From Epiperipatus broadwayi (Eukaryota; Onychophora; Udeonychophora; Euonychophora; Peripatidae), in NCBI GenBank assembly GCA_028023455.1, contig JAQFVV010000317.1, positions 443,501-507,500 of the forward strand: a DNA stretch of 64,000 bases, in the 5' to 3' direction. Positions 13,200 to 25,129 of the stretch are shown piece by piece. Position numbers and translations under genes: made by a program. Position 1 is the first letter of the stretch, and each line of letters opens with the position of its first letter. The notes under the pieces are model-generated. The model ran no database searches, was not told the DNA's origin, and was given only the letters and a program-made list of their open reading frames with translations.

Positions 13200-16129
13200 T
13201 GTACCCTTACTTCTCGATGTATAATATAGTTTGAAATACAACTAGCTCAATTAAATTGGAATGCTTAATTAAATTTGCATATCTATCTTTAATATACTTT
13301 TATATTATCATATTCTAATTAAATTTATTATCAATTATCAAAATTAATATATTTCTATAGTATGTACTAATTAAATAAGTATTTATTAAAATCATGAGAC
13401 TGTGAAGTAAAGTTACAAAGCAATAAGTAGATTTACATTGAGTCAATATCTTCCAAGACATTGTCTCAATGGCATAAGAATACTATTGCCTCCTTATTAA
13501 CTTACTACTACCTCTACAGCATTCTTATGGCTTTTAAATAAAATAAATTATCTTTAATAATAATAAAATAAATAAATCTTAACTTTTAATTTTTACAAAT
13601 ATAATTAAATAATCTCAGGTTCTTCTAATTATCTTAAAGTAATGATAACACATGTAAATAAGCATGATATGGGATTTTATATCAAACCTAAATACACCTA
13701 ACTTATTTTAATAATTATAATACTAATCTTAGAGTATAACTTAATCTTATCTATTTCTGATATATCATCAATCATTAAATAAATAATCATATGTATAACT
13801 TTTATTTTCATATAGCATCTTAATTTTGGAATAGATCAAAATCTTATAATTCAATAATGTGTGGCAATAAATAATATTATACTCTTATATTATGCACTAT
13901 AATTATTCTATGACCATTGTAATATAATGTAATAATGTCAATCAATTCTCATAAATGATAATCAGGAAAATATTGTATTTATTTCTAAAATAATATTAAT
14001 AAATTCACATTGTGCAAATATTATGTTTCTTCAAATTATCTGCTGTCAAATGCTGTGGTGCAAAATAATGAACTCGACACACTTTTAAAACAAATTAAAC
14101 AAATTTATTTACATTAACTTTAATTAAGAATTTATTTACAATATTTACAGTTCAAATTAGGAAAACAAAAGAAAATAAAAATAAGAAAATAATAATAATA
14201 CAATATGTTTACACTGTTATTTACTTATACTCTTAAGAAATAATTTACATTCTTTTAAAATGTTGTACTAATAACATTGAAGTATGTTTTCAAAACTTAG
14301 GCTTTAAATAAATATCATTGAACTTCAATTATTACACAGAAAAATTTATGTAAACAATATTTATGTAGTATATGTAAACAATTAAACTTTGCTAATTAAA
14401 TTGCTACATCACTTAAGTATTACTGTTACTAATTTCATCATGTACTAGTATGTGTTCACTCTACTATTAGTATTACTCTAATAGCATAATATAGAAACTA
14501 ATGCATCTTTATAATGTAATAACAAATAACTGATTATAACTTTATATCTCAATTAATACAATTCATGCTACATGTTTTATCAAATATGCATTACATATAT
14601 GTACTATTAAATAATAATATTAAAATAATTCATTAATTTCAAATTCATAAAGCATTATATTAGATAAATTCTATGATTCTTTTCTATGTGAAATTATTAC
14701 TTTACTTTATGTGTTATACTACCCCTTCTTAATAAATTTCTATTTACAAAATATCCTCTAAAACTTATTTAAACTCTCCGGAAAAACAATCATCAACTTT
14801 AAATAAATACTAATTATCCAAAACTATTTACACTTTCTCATCTATATTCGGTAAATTTTCAATCCAACATAAACTTCTACATAAAACTTAACTTAATTTA
14901 TCCAATAAAACAAAAATAAAATATAGACTTTTAAATCTATTCCTAACTTGAAATAAAATAATTACTTGTATGAATAATAAATATAATTCTAATACTCCAA
15001 CATAATAATAATAAAATAAAAATCAAAATTTATTTACGAAAGAATCATATAATTATTTCTAAGCTTCTTATGTAATGTTGTATCGTATTTATATCATAAA
15101 TTCAAATTATGCATATTTAAATAAAACTGTTACTGCCAATATAATGTGTGTGTATTTTTTAAAATAATCATACATTCATTCAAAACAACACAATATTTGG
15201 TTGATCTAAAGAAAACATATTAATACATCAAAATTATTATTATTATACAATTTTTACCATCAATAATGATTTAATGTACAGTCCATCTTCCAATATTCTT
15301 CGGAATTACAGCTTCATAAAATAATTCACATTTACACATGATCATTCTTTAACATATTACGTTTTATATTAATTATAAAATAAACTTATGCAATTAATTA
15401 TTATATTACTTTAGTTATTATTTTAAGAAATGTACCTATCTTATTTTTAATAGATTAATAATATTTAACTTTTATATTAAATAAATAAAACAGAATTTAT
15501 ATTACATAAATCCAGCGATGTTTCCTTTTCACCATAAAGTTCTTTAATCGTAGGCACATATTCACTAGAACACCATTTCCTGTTTCCGGTTCACCACGTG
15601 TTTTTTTAAAAGTTTATGAAAAACGAAAACGTTCTTTTTTAAAAATAAGTTCCCCACAAGAAAATAAAATAAAATTAAAATAGTTTATAGGCTCCGGATC
15701 TAGTTCTTTTAAGAATATTATTTAAAAGTTATTATCTTAGCTTAGTCTTTAGTTTTATGAAAAATTATCATTTAATTATTTTAAATTAACTGGGACGTCC
15801 ACTTATTACTTGCACATTTCTTAATAAAATATCCAGGTAAGAATAAGTTTCTTTATTTATAAACGACCTGCGTTTAAATTATTTTAATATAATAATTTTA
15901 TTATATTAAGATTTTTAGCTAATTATATTTCAATTTACTTGCTTTTAAAATTATCAACATTCAGTCTTTTAAAACATAAAGACTTAACAAGGCAAGTATT
16001 TATAAAACTACTTTCATTTTTAATATCTTTACTTAAGATATATTTTTAAATTTATAGCTTGCAAAAATACTTTCTTCATAAGAAGTATTTTATTCTCTAA
16101 AATATCTATTTTCTAATAATCACTATTAA

Positions 16130-16261
16130 TTAGCTTTTAAAATTATATACTGTCCAAAATACTACTTTTCTCCATCTCGTAATATTCCGAACTAATCCAG
16201 CGTTTGTCATATTTCTAGGGTAAAGTTTCCGATATATTTTCATTATATATGATGTTCCCAT
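16130..16261 (-). CDS. Small LTR-internal ORF, 43 aa, diverged homologue
   Basis: It starts ATG GGA ACA TCA and ends at a TAA. It corresponds position by position to the 70-codon frame in the other two LTRs. The best conserved part reads NAGLV...TRWRKVVFWT. Many codons differ by non-synonymous changes while the reading frame stays free of indels over the shared part; it then stops earlier. Function unknown. It may be only a by-product of conserved leader RNA. Confidence 0.3.
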   Translation of the reverse strand: MGTSYIMKIYRKLYPRNMTNAGLVRNITRWRKVVFWTVYNFKS

Positions 16262-16490
16262 GACTATTTGCTTGCAAATTGAGCTTCAATTTAGAGAAGA
16301 CCGATAGGGAAAAATTAAGTTAACACTGCATGTCTATTATTTAAAACTTTTAGAGATTATTTATAACGACACTCTTGTAATTTTTAAAAAATGATTTTAG
16401 AGCGTCTATAAATTTACTTAGCTATTTTTTTAATAGCACAATTAACTTGATAATTCAATCACGAAGTTCCCTCCTAGCAATTGAACTGAG

Positions 16491-16524
16491 CTTTTATACC
16501 GGAAGAAACTTCCCATTTGATTGG
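16491..16524 (-). promoter_or_regulatory. LTR promoter of the solo LTR (CCAAT and TATA boxes)
   Basis: On the minus strand a CCAAT box (16524-16520, within ACCAATCA) is followed about 21 nt later by TATAAAAG (16498-16491) and then CTCAGTTCAATTG. The same arrangement is in both LTRs of the complete element. It sits about 0.93 kb inside the LTR, leaving about 3.3 kb of predicted R-U5. Confidence 0.6.
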
Positions 16525-17448
16525 TACATTTAAACAATCAATTTGCTGGCTTATTTACATATTTACCAACAACACAAAATTAAAAATAAATAATGACTTA
16601 TTTAATATTTAATATTTATTACATTATTACATTTTTAAAATAATTCTTATCGTTTATTTAAATCCATTAAACACTTTTAAAAAATATATTATTTCACTTG
16701 ATTTTAATTTTAACTTTTATAAGATTATTTTTAAATAAACTAAATATTTTTTATACGTCATATTTTTAAAACAATATTTTAAAATCAGATTTAATATTCT
16801 ACATTGATTTATCTTTATTTTATCTCGTGATAACTCACGTATTATTTATAAATTTATAACATGATTTTTTAAAATAGTTTTGCAACTTTATTAGATAACT
16901 TCCAAGCATGTGTGTATAACATCTGTTCTTTATAACACAAGAAACGCTTATCATCGTCTAAAAATAAACTAACAATTGCATTTTTTAAAATAAATATTTT
17001 TTTTAAATAAATAAGATATTATAATAGATTTTAAAATAATTATTCGATATTATTAAAATCAAATATCAATCTTCTATTTAAGTACTTACAATAATTAAAA
17101 TATTTATATTCTCTTATAATATTATTTTATCAACAACAAACATATGCATTTAATTTTAACTTGTCTTTTAAACACTTTTAGCTTTAAATACCTATTTATT
17201 AAATATATTCATGCAGTATTGATTATAGCCATTTTTCCAACTATATATTATAATCATCATCATTTTAAAATGTCTCTCTCAATATCAGCACAATTTTACA
17301 TATCAAATACTCATAGATTGCCTTAATTAAACCCCTTGAAATATTACCATAAGCAAAATTAACATCACATATTCAAATATATCTTAAATTTAAAATTTTT
17401 TAATAGATTAGCACAAAAATTAAATGGTGACCCATACAAAAGGGCACA

Positions 17449-19024
17449 ATATATTTATATTTTGTTTATATTATAATCTTAATTTATATATGCATACTAT
17501 ACATATAAAGAAACATCTGCTATATATGTGTGTATGTTGAAAAATACTGTACATTTGTAGTTCAATAACAATATATTCTATTCAGAATTTGTCAGCAAAC
17601 TTGAGCTATATTATATACATTTATACATGAAGTGGGCTTGGAACAAAATATAATGTAGTTCACAAATCTGCTACATATACAATTGTTTATAATGTTTTAT
17701 TATTCTTTAATAATTTTAGTTTTTTAACATGTGTAAGTAATTTAACACTTCACACCAATATAGTTTTGCTGGATTAGATGTAGGATTTTGCATACCAATT
17801 GCACAGCTGTACCATTATTCATATTTCATCAAATATAAATGTAATTATTATGTAAATCATGTATTGCAGTTACAATATGGAATGTTTAATCCAAAACTAA
17901 GCCACCCAATTAACATAAATTTAGTTGTTAAATATTCAGTCACTGAAATATTAGTAATCCCATTGGCAACTAAGATGCAGATTCTTGCTGAATCAATTTT
18001 TCATATATTTTTTCAATAATAATATTAATAATTTTTACATATTTATAAGCATAACTTTTACTTTTCCAGATTTCTGGAATGTATAAGTATTTCACCTTCT
18101 TTTCATTAATGTTTATATAATACAAAAAAAAAACAAAGATAAAATAATCCTAATGGCTGGCTCTATGCTAGCAATCAACACTTGATTTTATTAGGATTGA
18201 GTGCTTTATGTTCTGCATTTAATTGCCTCCTTGGCTCTTCTTTGATAGTGTTTAGATTTCCAGATATCTTCTAGTTGAAAATTTACTTACAATTTTTGCT
18301 TCTCAATAAAACTGAAAATCAATTTTATTTTCACTGTCATAGAAATTTGTTTTATTCAATGCAACATGAATTACATTATTTTACCTTCCATTTCTGTTAT
18401 AGCAATTGCATCCATCTATTCAACTTTAAATAACTTAGACATTTTTTTTTGTTTAACTTATTTGTCCACTTTATGCTTTTTCGTTTTTGATTTGTAAAAT
18501 ATAATTTTAGTTACATAATTTAAATTTTAAATAATATTGCATTTAAAAATTATAATCAGTCAAAGCATTTGTTGCTTGATATTTGAAAAGAATGAAAGGC
18601 TACATAAAATCTTGGCTCCATGAAATTCTGTTACCATTAATATTGATAATTTTAACTGCATTTAGCAAACAATTTGTTGTATTCACGGTTCTCAGTTGAC
18701 AGATTAAGAACGTCCTATTCTAAGCTATGTCCATAATTATTGCATTATTTTTAATGGTTTTTTCATTATTATTTTTATAAAGATTTAAGTTTTGAGTCTG
18801 TGCATCCTATAGAGGAATGTAATTATCCATGACTGAATAAGGGACCAAAAAAAATAGTGAAAGATTCAAATATATTAAGCTTTTTTCAATTTTCAATCTG
18901 AGAAATAAAAAGTCTATAACATTTATTTAACACTATAATATTATTTTAAATATAGAATTATAAAAAACAAAAAGTGTATAAATTATATTTATATATATTG
19001 TAACATTTCCATCATTATTTTTTT
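17449..19024. other. AT-rich non-coding DNA
   Basis: No gene or clear element. The patch at 18140-18260 has a less biased composition but no assignable frame. Confidence 0.5.
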
Positions 19025-19990
19025 TTTCGATTCAATTCTTTATTTAATATACATATCTACAGCCAAAAGGCTCAATTACAGATTAAAGAAAAACATATAT
19101 ACTATAACAAAATAATTTTAGGGGAGAAAAGAAAAATTCAGTAATCATATATATATTAAAACATTTAAAAATTCATTAATATTAACTTGGAAAAGATTTT
19201 TACTAACAAAATCTAAATTGTAAGCAATAAGTAAATTGAGAGAAAAAAGAGAGGGATTTTAAAGTGTAACTCCTACAAGTTTTAATAAAGAAATAATTAT
19301 GCACACGGTTTTCATATTAACAAAAATTCAAGTGGAGTTTGTAAATCATGTTACAAGAAGTATTATTTTTAGTAATGACTTTGTATAAAAATTTCATATT
19401 CCTAGCTCTTCTCATTGCTAAAATATTCATAGGCAATAAAGTTACTTTTGAAAATTTTCAGTTGACAAAACTTATAAATTTTTTTTGAAAACTAATTGCA
19501 TTTTACTGATTTTCTATTTTTGAATATGAATTGCATAAAACTGATCCAAATCCCAAAGTAGGAAGAACCAAAGTTGGTGCAGTATTCAAGAGCATTATCA
19601 TGTCTGTAAATAATTGCCTCCATCTTAAGAGTTTTATTTTATTATTGATTATATGTAGTGATGAAAGAAGCCATTGCTGGAAAATATAATTTCAAGATTG
19701 CAGAGAGAGAGTCAGCAGATTTTATTTTAAGATTATTAATACAATATTTAAATCTTACAATTTCAGACTATCATTTTATTTTTTCACACCATGTGGAAAA
19801 ACTATTAATATCATATTGAAGCAACATGCCATCAGCATAACACAGATGGGAGCATTATAGACAGATTTTGAGATCATTAATATATAAAAAAGTAAAGGAG
19901 CCATAATATTACCTTAAGACCCTCCAAAATAGCAATAATATTGGGAAGTTATTTAGCCATTAAACTTAACAAATAATAAACCATTGAAAC
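19025..19990 (-). pseudogene. Decayed non-LTR retrotransposon (CR1/Jockey-like) RT and 3' end
   Basis: Read on the minus strand with several frame changes, the segment shows, in the order expected for a LINE reverse transcriptase, a GPLLF-like piece giving PLLFYINDL, then CYADGMLLQ (a damaged form of the YADD catalytic motif), then SFSTWCEKIK. Further on comes ALEYCTNFG, typical of the stretch after the thumb in CR1/Jockey/I-type elements, and RARNMKFLYKVI like the conserved C-terminal helix. The 3' end carries AATAAAG followed by an A tract at 19019-19030, consistent with a poly(A)-type tail. Many stops and shifts show it is dead. The clade is inferred from motif style only. The 5' boundary is uncertain. 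Confidence 0.6.
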
Positions 19991-20429
19991 AACTTTTAAT
20001 GTCAGTAATAAAAATTATAGAAAAACATTTATTTAACACAATAATATTAATTTTAAATTAAGAAGAAAAAAAATCTTGCAAGATTGAATTTTTTTTTTTT
20101 TTCAACTTTCAATCCCAGTAATAAAGTCTGTAGAAGAACATTTATCTAACTCAATAATATTAAAAATCGAAAGTTTCCTAAAAGTTATAGAAGAGCGTTT
20201 CTATATTTAGCAACTTAAAACAACCCTGATTTAACATGACACATAAAATTATTTAAAAGATTCAAATATTTTAATTTTTCTTAACATTTCAGTCTCTCTA
20301 ATAAAGAGTTTAGAAGAATATATTTCTTTAACACAATAACATTAATTTAAAAATTAAATTACTCACAAAATAAGAATTTAAAATAATACTGATAGAATGC
20401 CTCACATAAAAGGACCACTTTTGTCACTT
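19991..20429. other. AT-rich DNA with diverged repeated phrase
   Basis: The phrase (A/C)TTTCA(A/G)TC...AATAAAG...AGAA..AT(A/T)TATTTAAC-ACAATAATATTAA recurs about every 60-190 bp from roughly 18890 through 20340, suggesting an old diverged tandem repeat. No gene. Confidence 0.35.
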
Positions 20430-20430
20430 G

Positions 20431-20512
20431 TGATTTTATATATATATATATAAACATAAAAAGCCTGATTGTGATTTTATATATATATATATAAACATAA
20501 AAAGCCTGATTT
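20431..20512. repeat. 41-bp tandem duplication
   Basis: Two near-perfect copies, starting at 20431 and 20472, of a unit beginning TGATTTTATATATA and ending AAAAAGCCTGATTG. Confidence 0.9.
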
Positions 20513-20560
20513 TGATATATATATAAAATACAACACTTGAAGAAGAGGGGAGAATAATAC

Positions 20561-20900
20561 CTCTCAAAATGTGTGTATACTAACCTGATATTACTAACAG
20601 TTAGTGCATATACTAACCTGTTTTCTGTGATATTACTAACAGTTGGTGCATATACTAATCTGTTTGCTGTGGTATTACTAACAGTTGGTGCATATACTAA
20701 TCTGTTTGCTGTGATATTACTAACATTTGGTGCATATACTAACCTTTTTGTCGTGATATTACTAACAGTTGGTGCATAATACTAATATGTTTGCTGTGAT
20801 ATTACTAACAGTTGGTGCATATACTAACCTGTTTGCTGTGATATTACTAACAGTTGGTGCATATACTAACCTGTTTGTTGTGATATTACTAACAGTTGAA
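20561..20900. repeat. 42-bp minisatellite, about 8 units
   Basis: Units of GCATATACTAACCTGTTTGC followed by TGTGATATTACTAACAGTTG-GT. The period of 42 is a multiple of three, which creates a spurious repetitive hydrophobic open frame at 20573-20779. Units are more alike than those of the 40-bp array at the left edge, so this array is younger or homogenised. One unit carries a 1-bp insertion near 20777. Confidence 0.92.
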
Positions 20901-21078
20901 TGTATTTGGAATATTTAAATAAAATTAAACTTTTCTAAAAGATAGTCAACACACATATTAGATGATAGAAATAGTCCAATATAAAAATACAACATATATA
21001 TATATTAATTCTAATATTTTCACAGATAAAAGATGTCATATTATATATATATATATATATACACACAAAACAAAGCTT

Positions 21079-21697
21079 TTCGTAATTCATTTCCAAATCC
21101 AACTTCCCTTTATATCAAAAGATGTCTTCATAAGATTGATAGCCTCAGATTCAAGAAGTTTTATCATTAAAGTTTTTTTTTACTTTTCTCTTTAATTCAT
21201 TCTTTTCATAAAAAATAACTGTTGCATCATCAAACAATATTTTATGACCTGTATTCATTTCATGAATATATAAAGCTGAGTTATGATACCTATGTTTAAT
21301 TCTACTTATATGAACTTTAATCCTTTCGTTAAGGCTAACTTTATTCTGACCTATATAAATCATACTACAACTACAAGGAATCTTATAAATAATAGCAGAA
21401 ATAGATTTACTATCAATCGACTGTTTTGAACCATTCAATAGAGAATTCAAATCGGAACCTTTCTTCCATGCAAACTTCATTCCTCCTAAAAAAAAATGAC
21501 TATTCTTATAATCCAAATTATAAATTGATGACTTAAAGATATAAACTCTTTATCATTACTAACCATAAAATTTTTCGTATTAGTGATGACTATAAATATT
21601 ATTATTAAACACATTTCTAATAAATTCATGATTATAACCTAAATCTACATAATCAGCAGCAAATTGACCTTTTTGAATATCAACATTACCTACTAAA
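21079..21697 (-). mobile_element. Penelope-like element copy A (5'-truncated, minus strand)
   Basis: On the minus strand this copy starts within the end of the RT-EN linker (matching copy B from about 23755) and runs through the GIY-YIG endonuclease into a 3' flank. That flank (21079-21135) is near-identical, when inverted, to the start of copy B at 21698-21757, as expected for the terminal repeat (pLTR) of Penelope-like elements. Copies A and B are thus head to head. It lacks RT. The 3' boundary may extend to about 21000, where a (TA)n tract lies. Confidence 0.8.
21151..21516 (-). pseudogene. GIY-YIG endonuclease domain of Penelope-like element, copy A
   Basis: This 121-residue frame contains IYKIPCSCSMIYIGQNK, the split GIY...YIG signature of Penelope-type endonucleases with the Cys-Ser-Cys linker, then SLNERIKVHISRIKHRYHNS with the conserved Arg and His. 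Next comes ALYIHEMNTGHKILFDDATV, which corresponds to the conserved helix and the A-x-V strand, and finally YEKNELKRK with the catalytic-position Glu and Arg. In intact elements this domain follows the RT and nicks target DNA. Here the frame is open but cut off from any RT by upstream shifts (21517-21697), so it is a fragment. The first ATG is probably not a natural start. Confidence 0.82.
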
Positions 21698-24126
21698 GTT
21701 ATGAAGACTTCTTTTGATATAAAGGGAAGTTGGTTTTTGAAATGAATTATGGGAAGGTTTGTTTCTTTTGAATATATATATTATTTCTTTAGTTTGATTT
21801 TCACCTAAAAAGATCTATTTGTTTAGTAGATGAAACCATGGTCGTGTAAGGATTTTGATAATATTTGGATTTTTATTTAGTATTGTATTGTTTTATGGTT
21901 TTGTATTGCTAGTATTTTCTATTTAGGTTTACTATTTAATATTTTAAATAGTGTTATATGGTTTTGTGAATTTCATATTTTATGTTTGTTTTAGTTATTA
22001 TTGTTTGTAATTGTATTTTTTTAAATATTATTTAGTCATTTTTATTTGTATTTTTTATTATTATTTGCTTGCATTTGTATTATTATATTATTATTAATTT
22101 ACTTTCAGTATGTGGCAGGTTTTGTATGATAATTTTTTTGGTGCAGAAATTTTAGAGATAAAAAAATTACTTAGTGTGTCTAATAAAATAGTCTTTAAAG
22201 GCTCAGGTAAATTTTTTTAAAGTCTTGTAGACTTTGTAATGTTTTTCCTAATTCATGTAATATTGGATTGGATAAAAAATTGGTATTATTTTCTAATTGT
22301 GATTTTATCTTAAACTTTAAAAAATTTATTCTAAAACAATTTATCTAATTTAATTGATAGGTTTAAAATGATTACAAGAGATTTAGACTTTAGGAATAAT
22401 TTTAATTATTCAATTTTGAATTCTTTTTTAAAGTGGTTTAGAAGCAAATGTGAAATCACTTATTATAATAATTATTTTAAAAAATTAAATTGTTTGATTG
22501 ATAAATCTGGAGGAAAAAAAACTTTGTTAAGCAAAAAGAATATAAATTGGAATGTTTTTTTTAAAAAAAGGCCTGCTGTTTCTTCTATTTTAAATTTGTC
22601 CAATTATGTTTTGAATTTATCTAATTTGGCTATTTTACGTAAAGTCCTGGTTTTGTTCCTTTTACTAATAAAAATTTAGTTTTTTTATTTTATTTCTGCT
22701 ATTGAATGTAGTAGTAATATTTCTGATGAAAATAAAATATCTTTACAGGTTATTTTGAATAGTCCCTTACTTAAAAGAGAAAATTTGCTTTTGCCCCTAA
22801 GTAAATTAGTCCTTTAAAAAAGAGATTGAAAATCAATGATGTTATCTTGTTAAAAGAAGATAAAGGTGGCTGATTTGTATTGTTAAATAATATTGATTTT
22901 GATTGTAAAGTTTCTTTAGAATTAAATAATGGAAAGTATGCTACTTTAGATTCTGATCCTGATAAAAAATAAAGTGTAAATTGATTAAAATTATGGAAAA
23001 TATAAAAATTTTTGAGTGAGCTATTTATTTAAGTTGTTATCCTAGTGATTATGTAGCTCCAAAGGTTTTCTTTAATTTGAAGTCTCATAAAGATAGTTAT
23101 CTTTTAAGATGTATTTTTGATTTTACAGGAGGAATTGTTAATAAAATATCAAAATTTAGATGATAATTGTGTTTTTGGTAGTTTAGACATTGAAAATATA
23201 CATCAATCAGTTGATAGATTAAACAGTGTTGGTGTTTTTCTTTCAATTTAAAAAAAAATTGAGTGTTTTTTTTTTTTTTTTTTGTGAATAAGATTAAAAT
23301 TATTTATGATTTGCTTTTGCTGTTAGAGGATTCAATGTATTTTATGTGTAATGATGTTTTTTTTTATAAAATTAAAGAAGGTTGGGTTATCGATTATGTT
23401 ATTTCTCCTTTAATGTGTTCTGTCTATATTGACTTTTTGGAATGTAGTGTTATTAATCAATTTTCTGTTTCTTTAAAATTATTTATTAAGTATGTTGATG
23501 ATTGTTTGTTTGTTATTAAGAAAGAAAAAATAGTGGAGTTTTTAGATGGATTGAATGCTTTTGATTCTAGTATTTGATTTTGTAAAATTAAATTTTTTTG
23601 ATTTAAGTGTTGAGAAGGTTGATAATATGTTATTTTGTAGTCATTTTATAAAACCTAAGAATTTGAGAAATATGATTAGGCCTGATAGTTATCAGCCTTT
23701 TACATATAAAAAAATATCTTTATTGAATTTTTGTTGTAGGAATAGAAGGCTTAATAACTTTAGTAATAATGCTGATATTCAAAAAGGTCAATTTGCTGCT
23801 GATTATGTAGAATTAGATTATAATCATGAAGTTATTAGATTGTATTTAGTAATAGTCATGACACTAATAGGAAAAATTTTATGGTTAGTAATGATAAAGA
23901 GTTTATGTCTTTACCATTTAAGTCATCAATTTATAATTTTGTTTATAAGAATAGTCATTTGTTAGGAGGAATGAAAGTTGCATGTAAGAAAGATTCTGAT
24001 TTGAATTCTTTATTAAATGATTCAAAACAGTTGATTGATAGTAAATCTATTACTGGTATTATTTATAAGATTCCTTGTAGTTGTAGTAATATTTATATAG
24101 GTCAGAGTAAATTTAGCCTTAACGAA
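21698..24126 (+). mobile_element. Penelope-like element copy B (plus strand, interrupted)
   Basis: It begins with the terminal-repeat sequence shared with copy A, then a spacer, then degenerate coding sequence for an N-terminal region, RT and the start of the GIY-YIG domain. It stops abruptly after the codons for SLNE, exactly where copy A continues RIKVH. From there on the DNA belongs to the Merlin-type element. I could not find the missing 3' part on the far side of the Merlin block. Confidence 0.8.
22368..24126 (+). pseudogene. Penelope-like RT plus partial GIY-YIG endonuclease, broken
   Basis: Four overlapping frame pieces (22368-22679, 23263-23577, 23555-23965, 23881-24126) together give the order of a Penelope-like protein. 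The RT palm is recognisable from the string ending VISPLMCSVYIDFLE (normally an SP-containing motif B) and KYVDDCLFV, the catalytic YVDD motif at about 23490-23515. It is followed by SHFIKPKNLRNMI, a linker, GGMKVACKKDSDLNSLL, and IYKIPCSCSNIYIGQSK of the endonuclease. Several frameshifts and stops between 22680 and 23260 and at 23577 make it non-functional. Base composition is extremely AT-rich, like the surroundings, so no sign of recent transfer. Confidence 0.8.
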
Positions 24127-24180
24127 GCGTGTTCAAACAGATTGCAGCACAGTTAACTAATAACAGCAGATTAAAAAAAT
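24124..24180. repeat. Left end of the Merlin-type element, inverted copy of the right-end repeat
   Basis: GTGTTCAAACAGATTGCAGC and the following ACTAATAACAGCAGATTAAA are the reverse complement of a block that recurs five times to the right (about 25400-25450, 25610-25660, 26050-26110, 26260-26315, 26663-26720). This is the expected terminal inverted repeat relation for a DNA transposon. Exact terminus and target duplication could not be fixed. Confidence 0.65.
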
Positions 24181-24214
24181 AATTTAACACAAGCAATTTA
24201 GAAATTTTAAGACT

Positions 24215-25100
24215 TGCAATGATGGTGTACTAATGGCTTGTAACATAGCATCAAATACATCTTCATCATAGTGCAGTTGTCACCACATGAATTTGGCTAA
24301 GTATGACTCCAGGTGACATCGAGTGGTCCTCCTCTCTCTTTTATTATGCCATTTCAGTAGCCCCCAAAGTGTTTCTATGTTTTGCATATGTGCCCCAGTA
24401 GAAGGATAGACAAAGTTTTAAGTGTGATTTATTTTGAAATGTTGGTAACCTGCATCATTCAATTTATCACTTTTGTAGGCCTTCCAACAGTCAGAATATA
24501 TTGAGGATCCTGATGCTATATGTTGTTTAATGACATCTAATGACATCTAGGAGAATAGATGTCGTTTGACCTAGAATAGTGACCATGAAACACTTTTGTT
24601 TCTCTGCATAAATCACCAAATAACCACTGTTGCAGAAGAATTATTCCCTGTTGGTTTTTATGTTTAGTAAATAGAGTTTTGTCAACCTCTACAATTTTTC
24701 CTGGACTTCCAATTTTGCAGGATGGGCAAGATAGCAAACTTTCTTTACAGGCTTTTCTCAAATATTGCTTCTATCCAATGACAGTGCTCCTGTTCAAATC
24801 CAAATCATATATTCCTGATTGTATGATCAATTGTTTTTTACTTCAATAATAAATGATTTGGATGGCTGTGACAAATGATAATCTTCAGCCCTCAAATCAA
24901 GTTCTTTTTCAAACTGCTATGCGACTTTGACACACACCAATGTTGCATTTTTATTGTGTCCTTGGGCTCATATAAAGTGTCATTTGATAGCCATTGACAC
25001 ACATGTTTTGAGAGAGCAGAACACTTTGGAAGAACTCCACTGCCTCATGTTCTATCTTTGGGAGATGCCAAATTTTGATCATTTTGAATACGAAAAGATG
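24215..25100 (-). pseudogene. Merlin (ISXO2-like DDE) transposase pseudogene
   Basis: Read on the minus strand, all landmarks of Merlin/IS1016-type transposases occur in order. First an N-terminal zinc-binding-like part with CVNGYQMTLYMSP, then GSPGKIVEVDKTLFTK with the first catalytic Asp, and QQWLFGDLCRETK. Then IYSDCWKAYKSDKL with the second Asp, FKINHT followed by NFVYPSTGAHMQNIETLWG with the catalytic Glu, and SYLAKFMW. All three catalytic acids survive, but there are several in-frame stops, for example right after NHT and after FMW, and stops in the N-terminal third. One uninterrupted piece is 24537-24761. The source would be a cut-and-paste DNA transposon. It lies inside Penelope copy B. 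Confidence 0.85.
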
Positions 25101-25129
25101 TTACTTAAATTTTAGCACTGGTTTTTGAA

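Larger units (their letters stand above)
13200..17448 (-). mobile_element. Solo LTR, 4.25 kb, Ty3/gypsy-type family
   Basis: The segment begins TGTACCCTTAC and ends AAAAGGGCACA, giving the standard TG...CA ends with a short inverted repeat. It is colinear over its whole length with the two LTRs at 41335-45585 and 49565-53791 (4249 bp here, 4251 bp there) but visibly more diverged, so it is an older insertion or another subfamily. There is no internal region on either side. Both flanks carry ATAT (13196-13199 and 17449-17452), consistent with a 4-bp target duplication, although the flanks are themselves AT-rich. Orientation is inferred from the Gag strand of the complete element. Confidence 0.88.

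Noticed and set aside
20573-20779. 68-aa repetitive hydrophobic frame
   Set aside because: The 42-bp minisatellite period is a multiple of three; the frame breaks at the first indel in the array.
21000-21850. Hammerhead ribozyme in the Penelope terminal repeat
   Set aside because: Such ribozymes are known in Penelope-like elements, but I found no CTGATGA...GAAA core on either strand here.
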